From positions 1 through 18,186 of the forward strand of contig URGY01000013.1 of NCBI GenBank assembly GCA_900547505.1: a stretch of 18,186 bases of DNA, written 5' to 3'. A program made the translations under genes and the position numbers. The DNA is from an uncultured Collinsella sp. (GTDB taxonomy: Bacteria; Actinomycetota; Coriobacteriia; Coriobacteriales; Coriobacteriaceae). The notes beneath the pieces were generated by a model. It did no database searches, was not told where the DNA came from, and saw only the letters and a list, made by a program, of their open reading frames with translations. The first letter of the stretch is position 1. The number at the start of each line of letters is the position of its first letter. This document shows, one piece after another, positions 1 to 6,060 of the stretch.

Positions 1-49
1 ACGAGATGCAGCGTAGTCTCGTGGGCTCGGAGATGTGTATAAGAGACAG
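1..49 (+). other. Untrimmed Illumina Nextera adapter (P7 end, i7 index, transposase adapter)
   Basis: Bases 1-7 (ACGAGAT) match the 3' end of the Illumina P7 primer, 8-15 (GCAGCGTA) sit where an 8-base i7 index belongs, and 16-49 match the 34-base Nextera read-2 transposase adapter, ending in the 19-base Tn5 mosaic end AGATGTGTATAAGAGACAG at 31-49. The order and spacing are exactly those of a Nextera library molecule. This is a sequencing artefact at a contig end, not genomic DNA and not a natural transposon end. The biological sequence begins at base 50. Confidence 0.97.
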
Positions 50-76
50 CATCCTAACAACTTGGTTTTCGCATGG

Positions 77-130
77 GCGGGCCCCGTATTGCCCGGCGCC
101 GTTAGGAGCGCCGGTCAATACGGGGCCCGC
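77..130. other. Long GC-rich hairpin upstream of the arginine operon
   Basis: A perfect 15-bp stem pairs 77-91 with 116-130 (left arm GCGGGCCCCGTATTG), and an inner 7-bp stem pairs 93-99 with 108-114, leaving an 8-base loop. No T-run follows on either strand, so it is not a standard intrinsic terminator. It may end transcription of a gene lost beyond the contig end, or be part of the argC leader or a dispersed palindromic repeat; the sequence alone does not decide. Confidence 0.6.
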
Positions 131-174
131 TCCATTTGTCAATTCCTTCAAGCGAATGTGTCGGGAATGTTTCA

Positions 175-211
175 ATGCATGAATATGTAAACCATTTACG
201 TGTAAATGCAT
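175..211. promoter_or_regulatory. Candidate ArgR operator, two tandem ARG boxes
   Basis: A 37-base imperfect inverted repeat begins and ends with ATGCAT. Each half reads ATGCATNNANANGTAAA towards the centre. The right half also holds a perfect small palindrome, CATTTAC-GT-GTAAATG, at 193-208. The left half (CATGAATATG) resembles the start of the Bacillus AhrC/ArgR box. ArgR hexamers normally bind two such boxes near arg promoters, and this lies 86 bases before argC, just upstream of an extended -10-like sequence. ArgR binding is inferred; no argR gene is in the window. Confidence 0.55.
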
Positions 212-218
212 CTTTTGG

Positions 219-227
219 TGCTAAAGT
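219..227 (+). promoter_or_regulatory. Possible extended -10 promoter of argC
   Basis: TGCTAAAGT has the TGn extension followed by TAAAGT (4 of 6 matches to TATAAT). No good -35 hexamer is found at 16-18 bases, but extended -10 promoters can do without one. Transcription would start near 234, giving a leader of about 60 bases, and the ArgR-like palindrome would cover the -35 region, as expected for repression. Confidence 0.35.
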
Positions 228-296
228 TTCAACCCACTTCATAACGACCGCTGCGAAATGCGCATCGGTGCATAAATCGCAGACAAGGAGTCTGAT

Positions 297-1367
297 ATGT
301 CTTTGAAGGTTGGAATCGTCGGCGCGGCTGGATATGCCGGAGCCGAGCTCATTCGCCTCGTGCTCGGCCATCCCGAGTTTGAACTTGTTGCCATTACGTC
401 CAACGCCGATGCCGGCCAGCCGCTGTCCGCGGTGTATCCGAGCTTTGCTGGTGTGAGCGACCTGGTTTTCACCACGCATGACGCGCCCGAGCTTAAATCC
501 TGCGACGCCGTCTTCTTGGCCGTGCCGCATACCGCGGCCATGGCGCAGGTGCCCGCCCTGCTTGCATCGGGCGTCTCCTGCTTTGATCTTTCGGCCGATT
601 ACCGTCTGAGCGACGCGTCTGTCTTTGAGACATGGTATGCCGCCGAGCATACGAGCCCCGAGTTGCTCAAGACACGTGCCTTCGGTCTGCCAGAGCTGTT
701 CTGCCAGGACTTAGAGACCGCTGTTTCCAGCCATGCTGCTGGCAGGCCCGTGCTGGTCGCCTGCGCCGGCTGCTATCCCACCGCAACGAGCCTTGCTGCC
801 GCTCCTGCCGTGCGTGCGGGCTGGGTGGCCGAGAACGGTCCCGTGATTGTCGATGCCATCAGCGGTGTGACGGGTGCCGGCAAGTCCTGCAACGCTCGTA
901 CGCATTTTTGCAGCGCCGACGAGAACTTGGAGGCCTACGGCGTGGGTAAGCATCGCCACACGCCCGAGATTGAGCAAATCCTTGGCCTGACCGATCGCGT
1001 CGTCTTTACCCCGCACCTGGCACCGCTCAAGCGTGGTCTGCTCTCCACGGTGACGATGCCGCTCGCGCCGCAGGCCATCGACTCCTTGGCTCTTGAGGAC
1101 GTTGTCGACTATTACAAGCAGTTCTATGCCGGTCGCACCTTTGTGCGCGTGCTCGATACCGGCCAGCAGCCCAAGACGGCTTCGGTTGTCGGCACCAACG
1201 CCGCCCAGATTGGCCTCGCGCTCAACAAGCGCGCGGGCGTGCTGGTGGCGACGGGCGCCATCGACAATCTGTGCAAGGGCGCTGCGGGCCAAGCGGTCCA
1301 GTGCGCCAATATCGTCTTTGGCTTTGACGAGCGACGAGGCTTGCCCACAGTGGCGTGCCCGGTGTAG
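297..1367 (+). CDS. argC: N-acetyl-gamma-glutamyl-phosphate reductase
   Basis: ArgC reduces N-acetylglutamyl phosphate to N-acetylglutamate semialdehyde with NADPH, the third step of ornithine/arginine synthesis, in the cytoplasm. The 356-residue protein has the expected length. The N-terminal Rossmann motif reads VGIVGAAGYAGAEL (residues 5-18). The catalytic cysteine is C159 in ACAGCYPTAT; the usual NPGCYPT context is changed to CAGCYPT, but the Cys is kept. The catalytic histidine lies in GKHRHTPEI near residue 219. The ATG at 297 has AAGGAG at 285-290, six bases upstream. It is the first gene of argCJBD, and the palindrome at 175-211 suggests control by arginine through ArgR. A 134-base gap with a weak 6-bp hairpin (1404-1419) separates it from argJ. 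Confidence 0.96.
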   Translation: MSLKVGIVGAAGYAGAELIRLVLGHPEFELVAITSNADAGQPLSAVYPSFAGVSDLVFTTHDAPELKSCDAVFLAVPHTAAMAQVPALLASGVSCFDLSADYRLSDASVFETWYAAEHTSPELLKTRAFGLPELFCQDLETAVSSHAAGRPVLVACAGCYPTATSLAAAPAVRAGWVAENGPVIVDAISGVTGAGKSCNARTHFCSADENLEAYGVGKHRHTPEIEQILGLTDRVVFTPHLAPLKRGLLSTVTMPLAPQAIDSLALEDVVDYYKQFYAGRTFVRVLDTGQQPKTASVVGTNAAQIGLALNKRAGVLVATGAIDNLCKGAAGQAVQCANIVFGFDERRGLPTVACPV

Positions 1368-1501
1368 CACATTCGATTGTTAACGATTTGGTAGTCGGGC
1401 ATCGAGTGGGGCGCCACTCTTAAGCCGGTCTCATGATTACGACTGGCATGGCGCACCAACCGATGTCCGTTTTTTGTTTGACATAAGGAGTCATAAAGAC
1501 G

Positions 1502-2770
1502 ATGAATACCGAGCTGTTTGATATCAAGATTCGCGCCGTCGAGGGTGGCGTTACGGCTGCGGCTGGTTTTAAGGCTGCAGGCATCCACGCTGGGTTCCGC
1601 AAGAACCCCGAGCGTCTGGATTACGCGCTCGTCGTGCCCGATAAACCCTGTCCCGGTGCCGGCGTGTTTACCACCAATCGCTTTTGCGCGGCGCCCGTGC
1701 AGGTGAGCCGTGCCAACCTGGGCGGTGCCGACAAGGGCTACGGTATCATCGCCGGCGTTTCGATCAACTCTGGCAATGCCAACGCCGCCACGGGTGAGAC
1801 CGGCCTTGCATGCGCGCGCGAGACCTGCAACATCGCGTCGCAGGTCATCGGCTGTGAATCCCAGCAGATCCTAGTTGCATCCACAGGCGTGATTGGACAG
1901 ATTCTGCCCATCGACACATTTGAGACTGCCATTCCTGCTGCCTACGAGGCGCTCTCCGCTCACGGTGGCGCCGATGCCGCTCGCGCCATCATGACGACCG
2001 ACACGCACTCCAAGGAGTACGCCGTGTCCTACGTCAGTGAGGCTGCGGGTCATGCGGGCAATGTCTATACGGTAGGCGGAATGTGCAAGGGCTCGGGCAT
2101 GATCATGCCCAACATGGCCACCATGATCGCAGTTATCACCACCGATGCCCCCGTCGAGCCTGCGGCACTTCATGCCCTGCTGCTCTCGACCGTCAAACAG
2201 ACCTTCAACAAGGTAACGGTCGATTCCGACACCTCGACCAACGACACCTGCATCATGCTTGCCTCCGGCGCCGCTGCCGCAGATGTCGAGCCTATCGTTG
2301 AGGGCTCCGATGCCTTTGACGAGTTGGCATTTGCTGTGCACGAGGTGTGCGAGAGCCTGGCGCGCAATATCGCCGCCGATGGTGAGGGCGCATCCAAGCT
2401 TGTTACGGTCAACGTTACCGGCGCCGTGAACGACGAGGAAGCCGATATCGCCGCCCGTGCCGTTGCCAACTCGCCGCTCGTTAAGACCTGCATCGCCGGC
2501 CACGACTGCAACTGGGGTCGCGTTGCTATGGCACTCGGCAAGTGCGGCGTGAAGTTTAATCAGGAAGACGTTTCCATCGACATGATGGGCATGCCTGTCT
2601 GTCGCGATGGTCTGACTGTTCCCTTTGACGAGGACGAGGCTCTACGACGTTTCGAGGCGCCAGAGATCGTGATCTCGGCCGACCTGGGCGCAGGCGACGC
2701 GGCAACGACCGTGTGGACCTGCGACCTCACGCATGAGTACATCTCCATCAACGGCGACTACCGTTCCTAG
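1502..2770 (+). CDS. argJ: Ornithine acetyltransferase / N-acetylglutamate synthase (ArgJ)
   Basis: ArgJ moves the acetyl group from N-acetylornithine to glutamate, recycling acetyl in the cyclic arginine pathway; some members also make N-acetylglutamate from acetyl-CoA. The 422-residue protein shows the self-cleavage site KGSGMIMPNMATM, with cleavage expected between A206 and the nucleophile T207, producing alpha and beta chains. The oxyanion-hole pair lies in STGVIG (T128-G129). The C-terminus TCDLTHEYISINGDYRS is typical of the family. The ATG at 1502 follows AAGGAG at 1485-1490 with a rather long 11-base gap. Whether it is mono- or bifunctional cannot be told from sequence. No argA or argE is visible nearby, in keeping with the cyclic route. 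Confidence 0.96.
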   Translation: MNTELFDIKIRAVEGGVTAAAGFKAAGIHAGFRKNPERLDYALVVPDKPCPGAGVFTTNRFCAAPVQVSRANLGGADKGYGIIAGVSINSGNANAATGETGLACARETCNIASQVIGCESQQILVASTGVIGQILPIDTFETAIPAAYEALSAHGGADAARAIMTTDTHSKEYAVSYVSEAAGHAGNVYTVGGMCKGSGMIMPNMATMIAVITTDAPVEPAALHALLLSTVKQTFNKVTVDSDTSTNDTCIMLASGAAAADVEPIVEGSDAFDELAFAVHEVCESLARNIAADGEGASKLVTVNVTGAVNDEEADIAARAVANSPLVKTCIAGHDCNWGRVAMALGKCGVKFNQEDVSIDMMGMPVCRDGLTVPFDEDEALRRFEAPEIVISADLGAGDAATTVWTCDLTHEYISINGDYRS

Positions 2771-2851
2771 ATTCCGGGCACGCTGCGCATCTTGCCGCGA
2801 TTGCGGACAGCGGAGCACGGCGCGATAACGATACGAAAGACGAGGCAGATT

Positions 2852-3832
2852 ATGAAATTCGCACGCGATTGTCGCTCGAGCGAGTCCAACGAAGCAACCG
2901 CGCAGTTGCTGTTCGAGGCACTGCCGTGGATTAAGAACCTGACCGGCAAGACGGTTGTTATCAAATATGGCGGAGCCGCCATGGTTGATGAGCAGCTGCG
3001 CCGCGACGTGATGAGCGACATCGTTTTGCTCAAGATCATCGGCATGCGCCCCGTTATCGTGCACGGCGGCGGCAAGGCTATCAACGAGGCGCTGAGCCAT
3101 TACGATATTCCCGTCGAGTTTAAGAACGGCCAGCGCGTGACCACGCCGGCGACTATGGATATCGTGCGCGAGGTGCTGGGCGGCAAGGTTAACCAGGAGC
3201 TGGTTGCTGCCATCAACCACCACGGCAACCTGGCCGTGGGCGTGTCGGGCAGCGATGCCGGCACGCTCATCGCCGAGCCGCTCGACCCCGAGCTCGGTCG
3301 CGTGGGCAAAGTGACGCACGTCAACACCGACTATATCGAGCGCTTACTCGATAGCGAGTACATCCCCGTCATCGCTACCGTCGCGGCGGGGGAGGACGGC
3401 GGTTTCTTCAACATCAACGCCGACACCGCCGCCGGTGCCGTTGCCGCGGCGCTCCACGCGCATAAGGCGATCTTTTTGACCGATGTCGATGGCCTGTACA
3501 AGGACTTTAGCGACAAGGACTCGCTTATCTCCAACCTAACGCTCGACGAGGTTAACGAGATGCTCTACGGCGGCGAGGTCGATAAGGGCATGATTCCCAA
3601 ACTGCGCGCGGCCGTCGATGCGCTTGCCGGCGGCGTATTTCGCGCCCACATCATTAACGGTACTACGCCGCATTCGCTGCTCCTGGAGCTGCTGACCGAT
3701 GCCGGCGTCGGCACCGTGATCCATTCCACCGAGACGGCTTACGAGTTCGATACGCATCCGCATCCGCTTTCGACGTTTGCTGCGCGTCTGACCGAGAACC
3801 TTGACGAGGTCGAGAAGCTTCAGACGGTCTAG
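2852..3832 (+). CDS. argB: Acetylglutamate kinase
   Basis: ArgB phosphorylates N-acetylglutamate with ATP, the committed and usually arginine-inhibited step in organisms with the cyclic pathway. Motifs of the amino acid kinase fold are present: VVIKYGGAAM (K38), VIVHGGGKAIN (69-79), NINADTAAGAVAAAL (187-201), LTDVDGLY (209-216) and KGMIPKL with K250. The N-terminal segment ALPWIKNLTGKTV resembles the helix that links dimers into arginine-sensitive hexamers, so feedback inhibition is likely but inferred. I chose the ATG at 2852 (GAGG at 2842-2845) over a TTG at 2792 that has no ribosome site and adds a basic 20-residue run unlike the family. The 326-residue product carries a tail of about 35 residues (291-326) beyond the usual end of the kinase fold. 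Confidence 0.95.
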   Translation: MKFARDCRSSESNEATAQLLFEALPWIKNLTGKTVVIKYGGAAMVDEQLRRDVMSDIVLLKIIGMRPVIVHGGGKAINEALSHYDIPVEFKNGQRVTTPATMDIVREVLGGKVNQELVAAINHHGNLAVGVSGSDAGTLIAEPLDPELGRVGKVTHVNTDYIERLLDSEYIPVIATVAAGEDGGFFNINADTAAGAVAAALHAHKAIFLTDVDGLYKDFSDKDSLISNLTLDEVNEMLYGGEVDKGMIPKLRAAVDALAGGVFRAHIINGTTPHSLLLELLTDAGVGTVIHSTETAYEFDTHPHPLSTFAARLTENLDEVEKLQTV

Positions 3833-3901
3833 CTGACCCGCAGCCGCCCCATTCCTGCACCCATAGCCCCGCGCCGTCTGGCGCCCAACGAAAGGCATCC
3901 C

Positions 3902-5185
3902 ATGTCACTTGCAGCTCAGCAATCGCTTGAATCCCATTACGTTATGCATACCTTTGGCCGCTCTCCGGTCGAGTTTGTCGAGGGTCACGGCATGAAGCTC
4001 ACCGGCGACGATGGCCGTGAGTACCTCGACTTTCTTGCCGGCATCGGCGTGTGCAGCCTAGGTCATGGCGACCCGGCTGTGCTCTCGGCGCTCGAGGCAC
4101 AGACCAAAAAGCTCATGCATGTCTCCAATTACTTCTACATCGAGCAGCGCGGGCAGGTCGCGGCGCTGCTGTCCAAGCTTGCTAACGACGACGTAGATGG
4201 TGCGCGCGTGCTTGCCGATGCCATTGTCGCCGGCGATGAGACCACGGCAGCTGCTCTTGGTGCCCCGGCTGCGGATGAGCAGGTTTGGGAGACCTTCTTT
4301 GCCAACTCTGGCGCCGAGGCCAACGAGGGCTCGATGAAGCTCGCGCGCCTGTACGCCAAGCGTGCCGGTAACGGCGGTAACACCATCGTGTGCATGCGCG
4401 GCGGTTTTCACGGCCGTACGCTCGAGACCATTGCCGCCACCATGCAGGATTGGCTGCAGGATAGTTTCCGTCCGCTGCCGGGTGGCTTTGTGGCCTGCAC
4501 GCCCAACGATGTCGATGAGCTGCGTGCGATCTTTAAGCAGCTGGGGAGCGAAATATGTGCCGTGATGCTCGAGCCGATCCAGGGTGAGAGTGGCGTGCAC
4601 CCCATGACCGAGGAGTTTATGGCGGCAGCGCGCGACCTGGCACACGAAGTGGGCGCCGTGCTTATCGCCGACGAGGTCCAGTGCGGTATCTTCCGCACGG
4701 GTAAGCCGTTTGCGTTCCAGACCTATGGCGTGGAGCCCGACATCATGAGCCTTGCCAAGGGCATTGCTGATGGCGTGCCCATGGGTGCCGTCGTGGCGAA
4801 GAAGGAGATTGCCGACGTGTTTAAGCCGGGCGACCACGGCTCGACCTTTGGCGGTAGCTGCTTGGCCATCGCGGCGTGTGCCGCGACGCTCTCCGCGCTT
4901 GTGCGTGGCGATTATGCCGAGCATGCTGCCAAGGTGGGTGCCTATATGGAGCAGGCGCTGGCTAAGCTTCCGCATGTGGTAGAGGTGCGTGGCCGTGGCC
5001 TGATGCTCGGCTGCGATCTGGACGATACTGCGGGTGATGCACACGACGTTGTGGCCCGTGCATTGGGGGCTGGTGCCGTGATCAACGCTACAGGTGCGCA
5101 TACGCTGCGTTTCCTGCCGCCGCTCGTCTGCGAGGAAGCTGACGTAGACAGTCTGATCGAGATTCTGTCGGGTGTCTTGGGCTAA
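3902..5185 (+). CDS. argD: Acetylornithine aminotransferase (class III, PLP)
   Basis: ArgD transfers an amino group from glutamate to N-acetylglutamate semialdehyde, giving N-acetylornithine. The 427-residue protein shows class-III aminotransferase motifs: ANSGAEANE (134-142), GGFHGRT (167-173), the PLP-contacting DEVQ at 257-260, and the Schiff-base lysine K286 in SLAKGIADGVPMGA. Substrate preference for acetylornithine is inferred from the argCJB context; 4-aminobutyrate or ornithine aminotransferases are related. Between the first part of the fold and FFANSG, residues about 93-127 form an acidic, alanine-rich insertion not seen in compact ArgD proteins. The ATG follows AAAGG at 3891-3895. 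A 5-bp hairpin (3871-3884) lies just before it. No argF follows; the cluster ends here. Confidence 0.93.
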   Translation: MSLAAQQSLESHYVMHTFGRSPVEFVEGHGMKLTGDDGREYLDFLAGIGVCSLGHGDPAVLSALEAQTKKLMHVSNYFYIEQRGQVAALLSKLANDDVDGARVLADAIVAGDETTAAALGAPAADEQVWETFFANSGAEANEGSMKLARLYAKRAGNGGNTIVCMRGGFHGRTLETIAATMQDWLQDSFRPLPGGFVACTPNDVDELRAIFKQLGSEICAVMLEPIQGESGVHPMTEEFMAAARDLAHEVGAVLIADEVQCGIFRTGKPFAFQTYGVEPDIMSLAKGIADGVPMGAVVAKKEIADVFKPGDHGSTFGGSCLAIAACAATLSALVRGDYAEHAAKVGAYMEQALAKLPHVVEVRGRGLMLGCDLDDTAGDAHDVVARALGAGAVINATGAHTLRFLPPLVCEEADVDSLIEILSGVLG

Positions 5186-5270
5186 CGCGGCGCAATAACT
5201 CAATTTGGACCGGATTCCGGACTGCGGACGTGCCCTATGCGGCATGATTCAGCGGTCTGGAGCCCGTTTT

Positions 5271-5289
5271 GCCTTAGATTTGCTAAGGC
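5271..5289. other. Small hairpin downstream of argD
   Basis: GCCTTAG (5271-5277) pairs perfectly with CTAAGGC (5283-5289) around a five-base loop. A second small hairpin, GCAGG-GAGA-CCTGC, overlaps it at 5288-5301. Neither is followed by a T-run, so a role in ending the arg transcript is only possible. The rest of 5186-5301 shows nothing recognisable beyond a short palindrome CCGGATTCCGG. Confidence 0.35.
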
Positions 5290-5301
5290 AGGGAGACCTG
5301 C

Positions 5302-5518
5302 TGGTCAAAAAACATTAAATATGAGTACTGCTACCGATTTGGTAGCAGCAATTTTGGACTAATAAGGCCAGATGGCAAGTCGAAATGGCGATGAATACAC
5401 GATTTTGATCTGACTGTTAGTCCTTATAATGGACATATGTTGCGTAACCTAAGCAAACACTATCTGTTTATATGTTGCAAGCAAAGTAGCAGTACTCATT
5501 TTTGCCATTTTTTGACCA
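5302..5518. mobile_element. MITE-like non-coding element with 33-bp terminal inverted repeats
   Basis: The left end (5302-5334) and right end (5486-5518) are inverted copies matching at about 28 of 33 positions: TGGTCAAAAAA, eight less conserved bases, then ATGAGTACTGCTAC, with identical spacing. The 217-base element is clearly AT-richer than its surroundings and codes for no transposase. Inside are a hairpin CTGCTACC-GATTT-GGTAGCAG (5328-5348) followed by TTTT, an inverted pair GGACTAA/TTAGTCC (5356-5362 and 5417-5423), a TATAAT at 5425-5430, and a 9-base direct repeat ATATGTTGC (5435 and 5470). I see no convincing target-site duplication. It could instead be a structured regulatory RNA region. 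Confidence 0.55.
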
Positions 5519-5570
5519 CGGACCTTGAAATAAGGGGTCCTTAGGGTTCGAATCCCATGCGCTGGGCCTG

Positions 5571-5601
5571 AAAAAGGAAAGGCCTCCATCGCTGGAGGCC
5601 T
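5571..5601 (-). terminator. Intrinsic terminator after the broken tRNA-Val copy
   Basis: Read on the minus strand, AGGCCTCC pairs with GGAGGCCT (arms 5594-5601 and 5580-5587, six-base loop), followed by TTTCCTTTTT. It is a diverged copy of the terminator of the intact tRNA-Val, now downstream of only a tRNA fragment. Confidence 0.7.
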
Positions 5602-5611
5602 AACAATTCAG

Positions 5612-5629
5612 TGGTGGGCGATGAGGGAT
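5612..5629 (-). pseudogene. tRNA-Val 3'-end remnant
   Basis: On the minus strand this is ATCCCTCATCGCCCACCA: the end of the T arm, the complete 3' acceptor strand, discriminator A and CCA, identical to the 3' end of the intact tRNA-Val at 5798-5873. Upstream on the minus strand the match stops abruptly within the T loop and unrelated GC-rich sequence follows, so no functional tRNA can form. It is followed by its own terminator. Confidence 0.75.
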
Positions 5630-5756
5630 GTCCGCGTGCGGCTGGCGCCGCCCGCGCCCCGCTTCGTCGCTCCGCTCCTCGCGTGCTGCGCTGGAAACGC
5701 TTCGCGTTTCCTCAGCTCCGCACCCTGTCGGGTTCGAATCCCTCTGCGATGGGCCC

Positions 5757-5787
5757 AAAAAAGAAAGGCTCCCATTGCTGGGAGCCT
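5757..5787 (-). terminator. Intrinsic terminator of tRNA-Val
   Basis: On the minus strand an 8-bp stem (AGGCTCCC with GGGAGCCT, arms 5780-5787 and 5766-5773, six-base loop) is followed by TTTCTTTTTT. It lies about 10 bases past the tRNA-Val CCA end. Confidence 0.85.
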
Positions 5788-5797
5788 ATCAAATCAG

Positions 5798-5873
5798 TGG
5801 TGGGCGATGAGGGATTCGAACCCCCAGCCTTGTGCGTGTAAAGCACCTGCGCTAACCGTTGCGCCAATCGCCC
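5798..5873 (-). tRNA. tRNA-Val (anticodon UAC)
   Basis: The minus strand folds as a complete cloverleaf of 76 bases including encoded CCA: acceptor GGGCGAT/ATCGCCC, D stem GCGC/GCGC with GG in the loop, anticodon loop TTTACAC giving anticodon TAC (reads GUA, valine), T arm GGGGG-TTCGAAT-CCCTC, discriminator A. The anticodon stem has four pairs plus a G-A mismatch at its top. It is the only minus-strand gene in the window and has a TGCTATACT box upstream and a terminator downstream. Confidence 0.95.
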
Positions 5874-5883
5874 GTGCGGAGAG

Positions 5884-5892
5884 AGTATAGCA
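5884..5892 (-). promoter_or_regulatory. Extended -10 promoter of tRNA-Val
   Basis: On the minus strand TGCTATACT (TGn plus TATACT) ends 10 bases before the tRNA 5' end at 5873, the expected distance for a start within a few bases of the tRNA. No clear -35 hexamer is seen at the usual spacing. Confidence 0.5.
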
Positions 5893-6003
5893 AAACAATC
5901 GCCTCATTCACCTCATATCCATTAAAGGTAACTCGCGCGTGTCACAGCGGAGCTGATTCAGTTGAGATTGCCTGAACATTCCGCCCCTCTTTACGCCCTC
6001 GGG

Positions 6004-6009
6004 TATACT
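6004..6009 (+). promoter_or_regulatory. Possible -10 box of asnB
   Basis: TATACT (5 of 6 matches) lies 51 bases before the asnB start, but no fitting -35 or TGn extension is present. It remains a weak candidate. Apart from this, 5893-6060 holds nothing else I recognise. Confidence 0.3.
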
Positions 6010-6060
6010 CAAAAGCTACTGATTCGATTTGATGCCCAGCAACAGCAGAGGGGATAGTAT

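Larger units (their letters stand above)
5544..5815. repeat. Imperfect tandem duplication (T-loop-like motif, terminator, tRNA-Val 3' end)
   Basis: Two units of about 86 bases, at 5544-5629 and 5730-5815, have the same order: GGGTTCGAATCCC, a TGCG[C/A]TGGGCC segment, an A-rich run, an 8-bp hairpin, and TCAG followed by TGGTGGGCGATGAGGGAT. The last 22 bases are identical (5608-5629 and 5794-5815). The spacing between units is 186 bases. The space between (5630-5729) is very GC-rich and contains the hairpin GGAAACGC-TTC-GCGTTTCC at 5693-5711. Only the second unit continues into a whole tRNA. Confidence 0.75.

Noticed and set aside
31..49. Tn5/IS50 transposon end
   Set aside because: The mosaic end is the synthetic one inside the Nextera adapter, with index and P7 sequence on the outer side, so it is a library artefact.
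1404..1419. Hairpin GAGTGG-GGCG-CCACTC between argC and argJ as a terminator
   Set aside because: A six-pair stem without a T-run, inside what is most likely one operon.
2792..2851. TTG start extending argB by 20 residues
   Set aside because: No ribosome site precedes it and the added residues do not resemble ArgB; the ATG at 2852 has a fitting purine-rich site.
5611..5890. Overlapping plus-strand open frames of 60-89 codons through 5611-5890
   Set aside because: They run antisense through the tRNA-Val, its broken copy and the terminators (the RDSNP stretch is an antisense tRNA T arm). They have no ribosome site or family resemblance.
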